From Lingula anatina (taxonomy: Eukaryota > Brachiopoda > Lingulata > Lingulida > Lingulidae), in NCBI RefSeq assembly GCF_001039355.2, contig NW_019774092.1, positions 16,467 to 80,466 on the forward strand: a DNA stretch of 64,000 bases, given 5' to 3'. How positions within the stretch are numbered: the first letter of the stretch is position 1; each line of letters opens with the position of its first letter. The notes beneath the pieces are model-generated. The model was not told where the DNA came from and did not search any database. It worked only from the letters and a program-made list of their open reading frames with translations. This document shows, piece by piece, positions 1-14,076 of this stretch. A program made the translations under genes and the position numbers.

Positions 1-265
1 GGCCCTTTTTCCCTCCATCTTTGCTGAAATGTAAATTATATCTTTAAGCTTGAAAATTATATAACATGCATGATTGTCATTCATAGATTTATATCTAACT
101 CTCAGTATTTTTCATTCGTACTTTGAACATTAATCAAAGTGCAAATGTCAATAAAATGACATTTTCAACCTACATCTATTTGATTCTGTTGTTTTGTGTA
201 TGATAACAAAATTTGACAGCAAACTAGCCGCGGCGACTCCTCTCAATTCATGCACTCATAAATAT
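1..265. repeat. Direct repeat, copy 1 (continues left of window)
   Basis: It is identical or nearly so to 988-1252, at an offset of 987, and stops matching after ACTCATAAATAT. The left boundary is cut by the window edge. No coding content was seen. Confidence 0.95.
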
Positions 266-987
266 AATTTATTGGTCACAATAAAGGGATTTATGTGTGA
301 TGAGGGTATTAATGTGATGTAAGATGCCCAGGGAAACTCCCAGAGACTAAGATAAGCTCCAGATGTTTCTTCCCTAATTACAGACAGGATGTCTTCGCTT
401 TGTATTTCACGCTGTTAAGTTAATTACTACCAAGTGACACTGGTCAGATACCAGTATAGCAAAACCTGATTGGACAGTACAACCTAGTCTCATTATGATC
501 AGCCAATCAGAATCATAAGGAGTTCAGCTTCACCAAGAACAAAGAACACTCTCTCTCACTTCCTTAGAAAATTTTAACCTAGTAGTACATGCTCAGGAGA
601 GAAAAGTTTTTAGTGAATTTCATAAAGTTTCTCAAACCCAACCCTGTCCCTCCCTAATGTTCCCTGATTAATTAACACTACAAAACAATTATTAATTCTA
701 TGTATCATTATTATATGTATGGTATTTATGTTTAGAAACATTTGACATATAGGTAAGCCTCTATGTGTTAGCAGTTCTCATTTTGTTTAAGTCAACATAC
801 AGGGCATAACCTTAGCATAGGGCACATATGGCAGTTATAAGGCCAAGAGAGACAACTCGATTAGTGGGCTGTCAGAGCATTGAGGAAACCTACGTCCCCT
901 TCCTGAAGGGTAGGGGTTGCGCAGCTCGCTCTCAGCCTCGGCCGAATTTTGGACATAAAATTTATCTAAAACATATTGCCATGTGTG

Positions 988-1252
988 GGCCCTTTTTCCC
1001 TCCATCTTTGCTGAAATGTAAATTATATCTTTAAGCTTGAAAATTATATAACATGCATGATTGTCATTCATAGATTTATATCTAACTCTCAGTATTTTTC
1101 ATTCGTACTTTGAACATTAATCAAAGTGCAAATGTCAATAAAATGACATTTTCAACCTACATCTATTTGATTCTGTTGTTTTGTGTATGATAACAAAATT
1201 TGACAGCAAACTAGCCGCGGCGACTCCTCTCAATTCATGCACTCATAAATAT
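988..1252. repeat. Direct repeat, copy 2
   Basis: This is the second copy of bases 1-265. The 722 bases between the copies are unique and hold no gene I can support. It could be a recent tandem duplication of about 987 bp or an assembly effect. Confidence 0.95.
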
Positions 1253-1733
1253 CTTTACCAAATTACAGCAGGGATTTTGGCCAATGTCTCCTTTAGGATG
1301 GAGTGGAAAACTGATATATAATATGCATATAAGATTATTATATTCATTTATGTCAATACGCTTAAATGCATTTTGGACCGTTTTGCAGTGGCTGTATCAA
1401 GAGTGCGTTGAACCACCACAGCTGCGAGACATATGTTCACTGTGTTCTCATGAATTGTGCAGTAATATTATCACCTCATTTTGATGAACTGGTGGTTCCA
1501 AAACAATTTAGCCTCTCTCATGGTGAGGATTATTGATTATAACTTGCCACTTGTCTCTTTCAAAAGGCCATTAACCCTCTTCGTATGTATGCAGGCGTGT
1601 GAAAGTTGTGGTCCTTCGGTGTCCAGCTTCGCGCTGATTTGTGGAATCTATTGGAAACTCATTCCACTTCTATTTCTATACCATATATGTACAGCGCTGA
1701 CGCCAATGCGGAGCACATTTTTCCAAAACACTT

Positions 1734-1759
1734 CATCATCACCATCATCATCATCATCA

Positions 1760-1811
<52 letters not shown>
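1734..1811. repeat. (ATC)n then (ATT)n compound microsatellite
   Basis: About nine ATC units grade into about 16 ATT units. The homopolymer-like open frames crossing it are artefacts of the repeat. Confidence 0.97.
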
Positions 1812-1812
<1 letters not shown>

Positions 1813-2565
1813 CCCAAATATGCATAGTGTGAAAGAAGCCACCTAAATCGTCCCGTGATGCCACCAAAGCTATTGGAAATCATAATTACGTTTTGGTGGC
1901 TTTAGTTCCTCTTTAAAGCTGATTGACAGACCTTTTATGGACATGCTTTGCCGCAGGTTTTCCAATTAAGACCTTTTGCAACTTCCCAGGTCATAAGGAT
2001 TCCGTATAATAGCATAGCAGACTTGGGGTTTACGAACGGTCAGTTAGAAATGCAGATGGGGTGTTATATGGATGAATTCTTGTTTTAGGAATAACCTAAA
2101 CAGTCATTGGAGTCTCAGTTTCGTGGTCGTGGCTCAGCGTGTACCGGAAGTTGACAAAAGGCACGCACTCATGAGACTTGGGGATTTATATAGCGAAAAT
2201 ACATTGGCGTGAAAGTTACCACTTTTCCCTTTATCGCCAATCAAAGATATTTTTTACCAAGTTACAATCTATACACTCCTCGTGTGTTTTTAGTTTTTTA
2301 GACACCATACCAGTATCTAAATGTGGACGGGGACTGGTAAATTTCACTCTTGACGGTAAAACTAGAAATTTAAGAACTCAGGAACGGGTTTCTAGATAAT
2401 ATCTTCTGAACAATTTTGGATTGATTTTACATATGCAGTATACTGATAAATTGAACTTGTCGAAATTATCAAGTAAATTATTATTTTACTCTATAAAGGT
2501 CCAACAAGTACTGCGTGACTTTAATTATTTTTTTAGGTTAATCTAATTAATCAAATTTCAGCTGA

Positions 2566-2567
<2 letters not shown>

Positions 2568-2629
<62 letters not shown>
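2568..2629. repeat. (AAT)n microsatellite
   Basis: Perfect trinucleotide run of about 62 bases. Confidence 0.97.
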
Positions 2630-3414
2630 TGACTGTTAACAGACCTTTACTCTCTTAGCTATAAAGCAATGGCATTGCATTAAGTCTAAGCGCATCCCCT
2701 GCTTTATTATTTGATATACACAACCATACTTGCCTAGCAAGCTTTATCGTTAGGTGTAGGAGTGAAATTTATCACGTTGCTTATAAAAAAAGGTAAATTA
2801 AACAAGATGACCTTTCTGCACCAAGAACTCCAGTTAATTTATCTCATCGCTTATCGGACGTCTGGGAGCTCTCTCTTCTTTATTTACAGTCAAGGGTGAA
2901 ACATTAGTTAACCTCTGTATCTAAGCTCATCTACTTTCTTCCATTGCCCTTTCATTTCAAAGCTGCTTCCGTAGTGTTTCAATCGGAAAAGAAATCCTCA
3001 TATAAGTACGAGATCTGAGGATATCGAATTTTGAACGTTTGCCATTCTGTGTTTTTGTTGATTAGACCAAGCAAAACATATGCTTTGTTGCCGTAAAAAG
3101 GTTTTCCTTTCTAAACCGAATTTATTTTCATAGTAGGTACATGTAGATTTTTCTTCATTATTGGGTAAAACATGCAGACATGATAGTAAACGAAAAACAA
3201 GCAAGGTAAGTAAGGTGTTTGGATGAACGCTTTAAATTGGTAGTCTTTTTGCGGGTTGATATTTCAAGTCTTTTGAAACAGAGCCAATGCTGGGTTTGTT
3301 TAACAACCAGCTCAAATGAATAATGGCGTTTCAGCGTGCCTGGATCAAAACGCCTCTGATGTCATTTGGCACTCTATCAACAACAAGCGACACATCAGAC
3401 CGAGCCCCCAGATG

Positions 3415-3416
<2 letters not shown>

Positions 3417-3497
<81 letters not shown>
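3417..3497. repeat. (TA)n-(GA)n compound microsatellite
   Basis: A TA run to 3460 is followed directly by a GA run to 3497. Confidence 0.97.
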
Positions 3498-3498
<1 letters not shown>

Positions 3499-4084
3499 AA
3501 AGCAGCCGTGCAACAATTTGTCACCTTCAAAAAACGCCGTGTTAAATTGAGTGTTATTCCAAAGATTCGTTGACAGTTTAATCAATGTGATGAGAGGCCA
3601 TAGACGAATGTAATTTACATGGAGATTCTTTTGTGCCTGAATCGCATGTTTGCATGCAAATATATGTGATGCACATTATCATCCAGACTACTCCCTTTGA
3701 ATGGTTTTATCTGCATCTTTAAACTTATAACAAGTTTAAAAAAAGTTAACAGAACAGAGCATGCTGGTGAACTTAAACTAAAATAAAACAAACACATTGT
3801 TTGGCCAGTTTGACCTTAATCCGTTCTACTTGAAAATGATACAAAACACTATTTGTGCAAGACAACGCGTTAGGCTAAGGCAATTTATCATTTCTTCTCC
3901 ACTGGCAGCCACGTAAGGTAAACGTCATTTCATTTATTTATTTTACTTTATGCCGAATACAAATAATGATCAACAAGCATCAACATGCGTTTTTTTTAAA
4001 TCTCGTATTCATAATTTGAGCAATTGAGCAAACATATGTATTAGCTCGGTAGTTGGATCATATATGATAATTATTTAACGAAAA

Positions 4085-4379
4085 CTGAAAATAATTTCAT
4101 ACCGTGAGCTCGCGGCCAACATGGACGTAGGCCTTTATCAGAATTATAACTATAATTACTAACTGACCGCTGGGTGGTATAGCGGCCACGGAAGATACGG
4201 GAGGCAATCAACAGCAGCCGTCACCAGCCACTCATGAAGCTAGGGGCAGGGGGCGATATACCTGACATTTACAAGAGAGTCCTAGCAGCTGTACAACCTT
4301 GCGGTCAGCGAGTAATAAGACTGATCAGTCTGATTAAGGCCATGTCGGTCGCAAGCTAACGGTATGAAATTAATTTCAG
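4085..4379. mobile_element. MITE-like element with 40-bp terminal inverted repeats
   Basis: The ends 4085-4124 and 4340-4379 are inverted copies matching at 35 of 40 positions (outer part CTGAAAATAATTTCATACCG). The 215-base interior is GC-richer than its surroundings and has no open frame. No target-site duplication was clear. The structure fits a non-autonomous DNA transposon; the family was not recognised. Confidence 0.7.
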
Positions 4380-6457
4380 CTGGTGTTAAATTATATCCGT
4401 ATTTAATGGTTTGAACAATATTTATAATCATAAATATTATCTTTCAAAAAGGTTAAATGAAACTGACAAGAGAGTGTGAACACATTTGAGCATTTATTGC
4501 AGAATATAAATATACTTGTATGTATATATATTTGTAAACATGAATATATGTGTGCTTATCAGAAATTAGAAGACGAGAGGTTGCCAGATACAATTTTATA
4601 ACAGCCGACATTTGCCCCTTTTTTTCAAGTGTCTGGTTAACTAAAGTCTAGTCCCAGTGAACAAAAACATAACGCAGATTCATACCAAACACGTTAAATT
4701 TTGTTCCAGGGTGGTGACACGCCCCCCCTCCCTCCATAGCCTCGAACCCCCCTCCACCCCAAACAGTGGTGTAACAAGCAAAAAACAGACCAAAAACAAA
4801 TCACTGACTATCCCTTTGAGGCTTGTGGTATTATATCATTGTATACATCCAACCTTTAAAAAAACCCAGGATCTGCCTGCAGTGGATGGGCAACGATGAT
4901 CATTAAAATACAATACCAGGTAAAACATATAGCTTCGTTTGTACACGAGAAAGAAAAATAAAAATATTTTGTGTGCTTCTTTGTCTTTGTCTTTCTCTTC
5001 ACTCACGTTTTGTACTTGCACTGACACTTGTATGTGAATAAGAATACTGCAATTTCTATAATGGCTGTTTTAGAAAGTAGGGGAACGGCGGGTCACTCAC
5101 CCCTTATATCTTCTATGTATACTATAAAAAGCCTTTCCACCATTCTACCTCCCCCAAGTAGTGCTACATGTAGTATAGCAAGCTGGGCGAGACAAAACCC
5201 ATTCAATTTTACCATCCGTGCGCTCCCTACATTTATAGTATTGTGTCCATTTTATGTTTTCCCAGACAGACATGGTCTTGGGTCCGCCAGAGCCTTTACC
5301 GGTAGGTGGAATATCTAGTTTAAATAAACCCACAATAAATGACAGTGTGATTAAAACTAGTATGTACAGAGCCCCATAATAGAGTGAATGATCTGTTAAT
5401 GAAACTTACATGGATATGTAAATAATACAACGCGACAACGTGCGTATTGTGTTAAAGATAATGATAACAACAAATCCGTCAGAAGAAGACGGTGAAAGTT
5501 TTAAAAATACAACACGGAATAATAAGTTAACCAAATAACAATTGGAATATGTACATGTTCAACTTTATGAAAAATAACCTCCCCTTAAACCTTGCGGGTG
5601 TAAAGCTTATTGAATCCTTTTATATATTTATATTATAATCATATTATTTATATTATACCATTTTCTCTTCACGGTCCCATTAAGCTTGTCCGAGCTTTAT
5701 CTCACAAACAGTTAGCCATTTGGGGATTTTCCAGGTCAGCTTTCTCAAAATCTTGCAAAATCTCGTGTCTTTCATTGTCACTGTTTATGACAGTTCATGA
5801 AAAACAATTGACACATGTATAATCCAAGAAAAGATCAAGGGACTGAGTCAATGCTGGGAAAGAGTTACATTTCTCAACAGAAAAGGAGGAAATTCTAAAA
5901 TATAACTCGAGTGTGAGTAAATCTGGAGTAACGACATTCGTCAGAAAACTCCATATATCCGAAGGACCTTCCTATTATCTAGTAAAGTTACAGTGCATGT
6001 GACTTTCACTAATGTTGCTAATGCAGATGACGGTTAAGTGTCTGTATCTGTTCTGAAATTCGAATTCCTGGTGAAAACCTTAGTTCCGTGTTCGCTATTT
6101 TAAGTTCACTTTATCTTGCTTGCAAGATAATCGTCCGGGCACTCACAAAGAAGGGCCGCTTGTAACCACTTCAGGTGAGTTGCAAAGAAACAGGTAATCG
6201 ATAACGAAGGAAAAGGCAATGGAGGTACCTGCGGCGGTAGACTTTGTAAAACTTAAGGCAGTAAAAAGACACTAAAGTACATAATTAGGCAGAAGACGCA
6301 GTCAATTAACTAATGTGTCTTTTGTGGATGCTGTCAAGTTATGTAAAAGTGACGGTGATAAATGGATGTGATAATGCATTTGATAATAACGTTAACAATC
6401 AATCTCTCAAGAACCCGACAGCGTACTGTCGGATTGATAAGACTTTGATAGCCTTTC

Positions 6458-6750
6458 TCATCGCATGCTGAGTTTTGTGTCTGAAGGCGTTGATGAATTA
6501 GAGGAGGGTCCTTTTCTTAACAGTTTATTGAGAAGTCCCTTGGCGGCCTTAAGGCTCGAGAAAATGCGATTTTTTTCTTTCAGAGATTTGTCTTCCTCCG
6601 CAGCGTCTCTTTTCACAATGGCGTCAACCTGCATTTCTCTCCTGTTAATTTGACTCAGCGTCCCCACTAGCAGCTCGTCAACGTGGTGATTAAGGACAGC
6701 TGATGTCTCGATAAATTTGCAGTTGAATATTGACGCCAGTTTCTTTCCAG
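6458..6750 (-). CDS. RGK GTPase terminal exon 4 (G5 motif, C-terminal tail)
   Basis: It starts after acceptor TTTTTGTAG (6751) and ends at the TGA at 6458-6460. It encodes residues 328-424: the G5 motif in CKFIETSAV, helix alpha5, then a Lys/Arg-rich amphipathic stretch (SSLKAAKGLLNKLLRK) that could serve for acidic-lipid and calmodulin binding, as in vertebrate RGKs. The conserved C-terminal KSCHDLSVL-type motif of Rad/Rem/Gem is absent; the end is SDTKLSMR. Confidence 0.9.
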
Positions 6751-9700
6751 CTACAAAAAGAAAAATGATTATTTTAGTAAATATCCATTATATCTTTACC
6801 AAATGTATTAATAAATATAATGGATAAACAAATAGTTTACAAAGTTAATTTACAAAATACCAGATTAATTTATAACATCATCAATTTGATCGGAAGCTAG
6901 ATTATACTATATGATGCCCGCGTATGGAGTTTACGAAATCGCGACATGGCGTGGCCAAAGAAGAAATGATAATTTGAAAAAGAAAAGAAAACATGACCCT
7001 ATTTGACCCTCGGACTAGTTAGTCCCCTATTCTGAATGGGGCCAATCAGGCCCTTGACAACGGTTATGGTACGAACCATGTTTGGTCCAGTGAATCCAGA
7101 ATAACTTATTGTAACTCGTACCAAAATTTAAAAAAAACTGAAGAACATCAGTACTAATCTGTTTTTATTGTACTAAGAATCAGAGTTTAGGCCGGAAACG
7201 TGTACAAATTAATATTGCTCTAGCCAATGTTTGAACATGATAGAATTTTCCAGTGGTTGTTATCAACCTTCAAAACAAACAAACAAACAAACTAATTAAG
7301 AGCCTATCCGTGAGAGGAAGTAGACAACATCACCCTTTAGATGTTTCTCGTCATGAAATGATGTTTGTTTGCGTGTGCGAATATCTTACTTGGAACTGAG
7401 ATTTTAAAAAAAGAAAGAACCATAAGAACTTTTAATGACATGAATATCAAGGTTATATTTTAATTGGGATTTACAATAAATTCGAACATGCCCAAATACT
7501 TTTTAACAATGAAGTCTTCCAGGAAATACAGGTATCACCATCAATTTAATTTCTCACCCTCGATAAGTAATTACCGCCACTGATAATTAATGGCCTTCAT
7601 TGGTATTTGCTCAAGTATTCTTTTAATGCCACACAGTCTTCAACACTCCTTTACGGCCGCCATTTCCAGATTCCACCCACCTGTAACCTGCGATGACTTG
7701 CTTATCAGAGATATAAACGCTTCTCTAATTATCTAACTCAAACGAAATACCTGTCTCCAAGAATTACCTAACAAGGCAGATTTCTGTGAATCGCAGGTTC
7801 ATTATCGTTCTATTTAAGAGTGTGGTTTTTCACACAAACGTCAATCTCAAAACCAACATGACGCTTTGGTATGCAAGGATGTGATGTTGGGTGGAATATT
7901 AAAACCGGGACACCTATTGCTGGTACAGCACAATGCATTTTAATCCGTACTCAGATAAAAAATAAGACGTTTCTCGTTTGTCGATCCAGTGCACACTTCG
8001 TTTAAGGATTCGAGCAAGAACATTATCTAAAGATATTGCTACTCAATTCAAATTAGTTATTCACAGAAACTGACGACATTGTCAGTCATTTCAAATTTAC
8101 ATCCCTGGAGATGCTCTTAATTAATTTGAATGCATTGTTCATTGATTTAATATACGTTATCATGTGATTGTTCTGATTTTCGAATTGATTCGAATTAAGG
8201 CATTTATGTTATTTGAAAAAAATGGATTGCCTTTTGTGTCGCTATTTTTCATCATTGTCGTTACCAATAAGTACTTGGAATTCCAACTAGGCATTGTATA
8301 TAGTAGCGATTTGTAAGAAACCGGGTTTGCCGTTCTATCTGATTGGTGTATCTCTGGTGTAATTTGATTATTACTGACTGAAGTTCGATGTTATCTACAA
8401 TATAACCGCAAATCGCCGTCTTAATGACACACAGCGGACGCAGGCATACATGTAGCTTTAAGTTTAACGCAGTTCACTATGAAGATAATTGTTTGTGGTT
8501 TTCTATCGATTTCTAGATAGTGCGCACACAGCTGCGTAACCAGTCAGACCATCAGATCAGCTCTGATTTGCTGAAACTGTTCTCCAGCAATATCACAATG
8601 CCGCATCCGATTTTAGTGATCGAATGGATAAATGGTCCGTTACTGGGCAGATATCACACAGTAAGTATAGTCCTCTTATCTGGAATAGTGTGTACCGCCT
8701 GGCTTTAATTTTGAAATTATTTGAATCAGTGGTGTGTACTTGTAGTCAACACAAACTGTTCTCAGTAACCACTGTCCGTTTCACACACTTGCGCGCGCAC
8801 ACACACACAAGCACACGCGCACAAATACAAACGCACCACACATTTTAGGTCTAGATTACGAGACAGGATCTGGGACCTGCTTCAAAGACCTATAGTCCGA
8901 AAACTGGTCTTAAACTTATGATAGCAACGTTTGTCCACTTTGCAACAAGATATAGACTGGTTGTTGTCTAAAAAAAGAAATATTGTATCATAAGAAGAGA
9001 TACATGGTTATACTGGGCACTTGGTAAAATACCAAAGCCTTTATAGCCTCATCTTAAACTGAAGTAGAACAATCTCGAGGCTATAGCCGTTTTGTAAGCA
9101 GCGAACATGATTTTTCCCAGTTGCAACCGGAATAACCCCGCAAAAACTTGTTTGGTACATGAAGCAGATAATCAATCATAATAATCTCAGGATTTGTTCT
9201 GTCAGCTAAGAGGAACCGTGTTTGGTGCAGATGCACTGCGCGAGTCCGTAACTGCAACGGAGTGTATTACGGAAACTCTGGAAGGTGTTGCCTTGTGACT
9301 TTAAGGGAAACGTCATTTCTGAGGTCTGAAAATGAATTAAATGGCCATTTGAAGCCGGCTATAAACTGGATATTTATTTATTTATTTATTTGTTACGGGT
9401 AACCTAAATTTCATCTCTCCCTGTGAGGTACTTAGGTAAAAAAATCCACCAAGATAAAGAATAAAAAATACGGAAAAACAGCAATAACAAAAATAACATT
9501 CCTCATTTTCCATAAAGTTTTACTTAAAATGAGATGATTTTAAGCCTGATGCCAACGGAGCAAGTGTAGTCTTCCGCCCAATGTAATGCTTGTTACAATA
9601 GTAACGTCATTGGTGCTTTCTGCACTCTGCTCTTGGCGGAGGTATAGGGTATACACCTGCAATATTCCCGTCAACACAAGGATCACATCACCCGTAAGTT

Positions 9701-12700
9701 TTGTGATCAAAATGGGCAAAAATAACTGCAAATGATTTGAAATTATCATTTTATTTATTTTAGGCCCCAGAAAGTGACGCCCTCTTTAAAATAACGGAAA
9801 ATACAGGACTTGACATATGCGACCTACCATTAATGAAGTTTCCTATATTTTTATTTGTAGACGTTTTGCTATATGTGACGTAAGTTTACGGCAGCTGACG
9901 ACTTTTAAGTATATTGGTTTTGTAATGTGACCTGAGCTAAATGCCCCTGTATATAAACGAACAAACCAATTACAATAAAAAACTACCGCATCCCTACAAC
10001 TAATGATGCCTAAAGTTACAAGTTTGGAGAGGAGAAAGTAGTGGTGGCAATTAAACGAATTCTCTGGCCAGCGTTTATTTTCGATCATAAATTAAAAAAG
10101 TGAATAAGCACCTGCGTCAGCTAAAACATAACTGGGAACAACAAGTGTCGTTTACGCCAGCCCGTGGAGAATTTCCCAGGTGTTTTCAGGTGTTTTCTGG
10201 CTTACTCACGTCACGCAAATGTTGTTTCTACGTGTTCTAGTGTTGATTTCCCATCCACATAATGGCACTCTTTACTTGCTTGGCAACTGATGTGATTAAT
10301 TATTAATACTAGCAAATAACGCAAACTGAGTGTACTAGAAATACACGCCAAAGGAATGTCTAGATTTTACAGATGCGATTACTGGTAATTATGGTGTTGA
10401 TTGAGGGCATTTTGGAAAAAAGCAGATTAACAGATTACCCCCACCAATTAGAAGGGAAAAGGATTAGCTCATAATGTCGTGAATTTATTTGACGACAATC
10501 GAGGGCGTTTTGTTATCAGGTTCACATATATAAGTATTGCAGATGTCTATGACAATGTCGACTCTAGCCTTACATAATGATAAGCATGTTCATTGCTTCA
10601 TAATTTAGGGTAGCTCATTATAATTTGTTTTAAATTTTGTCTAATATTTTACCTTTTCAAGTTCTACAGGCAGTCACAAAGATGAACTTTTTGACACGAA
10701 GCCAATTACCTTTCCAAACGTTCGACTAAACGATCTTCATTTAAATTTGCGAAACAAATTTAGCGGGAAAATAACCAATTCATGCCGTCGAATTTATTTA
10801 GTAGTTACTGCACATGCCAGAATTATTAACCCAAATCATTTCCTAATCATAAAATGACACCCCAGAACATTTCCTGATTGCCTGCATTAATTCAGTCGTT
10901 AAGTCATCAACCAACCAAGGTGCCCCCTTTAAAGTGTGCCGTCATACGTCAGTGAAATGGAACGTTAAGGGTGTACTGGTCTCAGTGTATCTACAGAGTG
11001 TTTCAAAATATCCATTATATCCAAAATATCCATTACATTGCCTAAGCATTAGTATGTGTTTATTTGATGTCTATCACTTCCACCATACATCTACACGTAA
11101 CTAGTTTCCTCACAGTGTGCATGTATATTCTTAAGGTGAATGGGAGGAAGCTGGACCTGGCTCCTGTTTCACACACACACACACACACACACACAAAAAA
11201 AAAAAAAATAATAATAAGTCAGTTCCCTGGCTTAGTTGATTAGGATTTCCATGAGAGTGCTGTTACACTGCTCCTGATAGGATAAGATGTGCCCATTTGA
11301 CCATGTAGCTTTTTTTTTTTTTTTTTTTTTTTTTGAAACTGGGTCCTGGTCTCTCTGATTTCCCAGTCCACACGGCAGCAGGAATATGCCATTATAATGT
11401 TAGGCATCTGTATGTCTTGGTAACTACAAAGTACACGTAGGTGGATTAAAGGCGTCCTCTACGGGTGGGAGGGGGGGTACTCCCCAGTTTTTGCAATAAC
11501 GCCAGTCATGTAAGTGAAAGAAATAGCTAGCGGGAAAGGGATAAATTGACTCTGTTCTGAATGGCAGTGCCCACTTTAAAACTGCTTCCTACGCAACTGA
11601 GTAATTACATGTAGTCATGCAGTTAGATAACGTATATGATTGATAGCATTAGTTACCCGTAATGCACTTTCAGCATAGAAATAATTCACACATTTCCCTC
11701 TTTGAAAGTTATTAGAAACCCGACTATTACATGTCAAACAGCGAGCGTTATTGCAAAAATCCATTTGCAACCATCTAATTCTCTCTCTTTTATTAAGATA
11801 TTATGCCACTACTAACAGCATACATGCAGTGGGGCCAGCAGCTATTACACTGGAGGACTGTGTCTATCTAAAGCTTTTTTTCGCAACACGAACGCTATCT
11901 CCGACGAACCGCCATGCAATACTTAAGTACTTCCAATTCGCACAGTTCTTTACAGCTAGTGATTAAAGCAGCAAATCGATCGCAGCGGAAGTACCTTTTG
12001 AAACGAGGGTCTCGAAATTATGTCGTATAGCGCTGGCAACAATGCACTGAGTAAATCAAAATGATTAATACGGTGTAATCTGATGCATTTGAACGATTTG
12101 TGAGTAATTAGATATCTTGTTTCTGAAAAACACGCATCTTGCTCTCTTCTAATTTGTCAGATCATCTTAATAGATTGTGCTATAAAAAGCAAGTACATGT
12201 ACCTTCACTAGCGCATATTCTCTTTACGTGTATTTCCCCCCCTGTTTGCCTGAATTTGAGGTGTTTTGGGTACAAACCACGTCACGCATATTTTTTTGTA
12301 AAATAACATCAAACCCGTACATACAGTAAATCGTTGGGCTTCATTGCCAAATGTGCTTATTAGATTCATTTACCAAAATTAGCTTAAATGCCTTCTTCTT
12401 AACATTACTTCAATACCATCATATTGCACACGCGGACAGAATATAAGGAAAAACTTACCATCTGTGCTCACAACTCTCGTTCTCGCGAGATCGCTTTTAT
12501 TCCCCACGAGGATGATAGCGCATTGCTCGCCCTCCGTCTGGCGTAATCGTTGAAGGATCTCAGAGACGTATTGGAATGAACACTTATCGGCTATAGCGTA
12601 GACGACAATGTAGGCGTCCACGTCTTTATCGCGGCACTGAAATACAAAAAATAATATTGATGAAAATAAAAAAAGGAAAAATATGAAATAGTTTGTCAAT

Positions 12701-14043
12701 TATACATAATTTGCATTTGCAGCTGGTGACAATAAGTAAAATACGCTAGGGAATCTGGGATAATAACTAAAGGGGAGTATATGTTTTGCTTCGTTTCGCT
12801 GGGCAATATAACATTTTTATATGGGGCACAAGTCTGGAAAATGGCTTGGGTTTTTTTTTTTAATTTTCGATTATGTCTTTGGAGGAGAGAAATGTGCTGG
12901 AAGCTTGGGATGAGAAGGAGAGGCGAGAGGTCGTACGTAACCGCCCCCTGGACCCGCCATCGTAACAAGCAGGATATCCGTGATGTGCATTTCCTCAGTT
13001 TGCTCACCAGATAAGAACGAAAAACAGAGTTTCATAATTTAGTTCGATAGCTCTGGCTAGGCTTTGACAGAAGAGGGACATGGTCTGGCATTTCCACAGA
13101 TTTACTGCGCTGATTTGGTCGGTTACCAGGAGAAATATCCTAATCCCTATACCATAGTATGTTTTTTTTCTTCAAGGGTCGTTTTCACACAAAAAGCCTT
13201 TAGAGAGAAAGTTGGCTTCAACTTTGGGACCACTGATTTTGATCTACTTATATTCTAGATAAATCCGTAGTACTTTACTAAGATAAGTAACTACTGGACC
13301 AAAACATTTGGCATTTATTTGTGTTAATAAGACATCCTCAACAGGCCATTTAAAGGGTAACTACAGAATTTTATTTTGTCAAAGTAGGCTACAATTTGGG
13401 TCTTAAAGTATCGACCAACTCCTGTAGGTTAGTGTCTGTGCATTATTTCTCTAGCTTACTGACAGGCATGCAACATACTTTATTTTGCCTGTGGGTTGCA
13501 ACACTTATTCCCACAAACATTCAGAATCTGTCCAAGAATTACAATCCATGAACCCGGATTTAGTTCCTAGTGTCCAGTTTTTAGCCACCCTAGTAATGGA
13601 GACGGGGACTGGTGAATTTCACTGTCGCTGGTAAAAATTAGCCATTTCAAAACTAGAAAAAAACTTTTTATGCATTGTTCTTCTCATAAATACCTTGTTG
13701 TAAAAGGAGACTTGTGGAAACTTTTAGGAAAATTAATGTGTTGGTCCATACGGGTGTAACGGGCATTGTTTACCTTTAGCTAAACACAAGCCAGTATAAC
13801 TCACTGGGCCAGAAAGTCATGTGGACTAATTGTTCACACTAATGAAGTTCACAGTATTTTGTGTTGCTCTTCATTTCTCTAATGTATATTTAATGACTAC
13901 ATTGTCACTATACAGGTACACATACTGTAATGGATTTCTACGATATCTTTTTTTACAGAACATGATTTTTTCCTGCAAAAGGTGCAATACACAGCCTGAA
14001 TGTAACATAACAGGACACGCATTATGTAATACCAAAATGTTCC

Positions 14044-14076
<33 letters not shown>

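Larger units (their letters stand above)
266..6457. other. Intergenic, no gene seen
   Basis: No exon with convincing splice sites or family resemblance was found. Besides the second copy of the direct repeat (988-1252), it holds microsatellites at 1734-1811, 2568-2629 and 3417-3497, a TIR element at 4085-4379, and C-rich stretches near 4721-4760. The rest is AT-rich unique-looking sequence. Confidence 0.6.
6751..12458 (-). other. RGK GTPase intron 3
   Basis: This 5.7-kb intron has no embedded gene that I can support. It contains (AC)n plus an A-run at 11170-11208, a T-run at 11311-11334, and AC-rich sequence near 8795-8825. Confidence 0.75.

Noticed and set aside
1481-1883. Open frames on both strands over the (ATT)n repeat
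   Set aside because: Homopolymeric Leu, Ile, Asn and Met runs come from the microsatellite alone.
3316-3585. Open frames with (IY)n and (RE)n/(LS)n peptides
   Set aside because: They are translation of the (TA)n-(GA)n repeat.
4140-4165. tRNA-like A-box sequence TGGTATAGCGG
   Set aside because: No B box or cloverleaf could be formed; it lies inside the TIR element.
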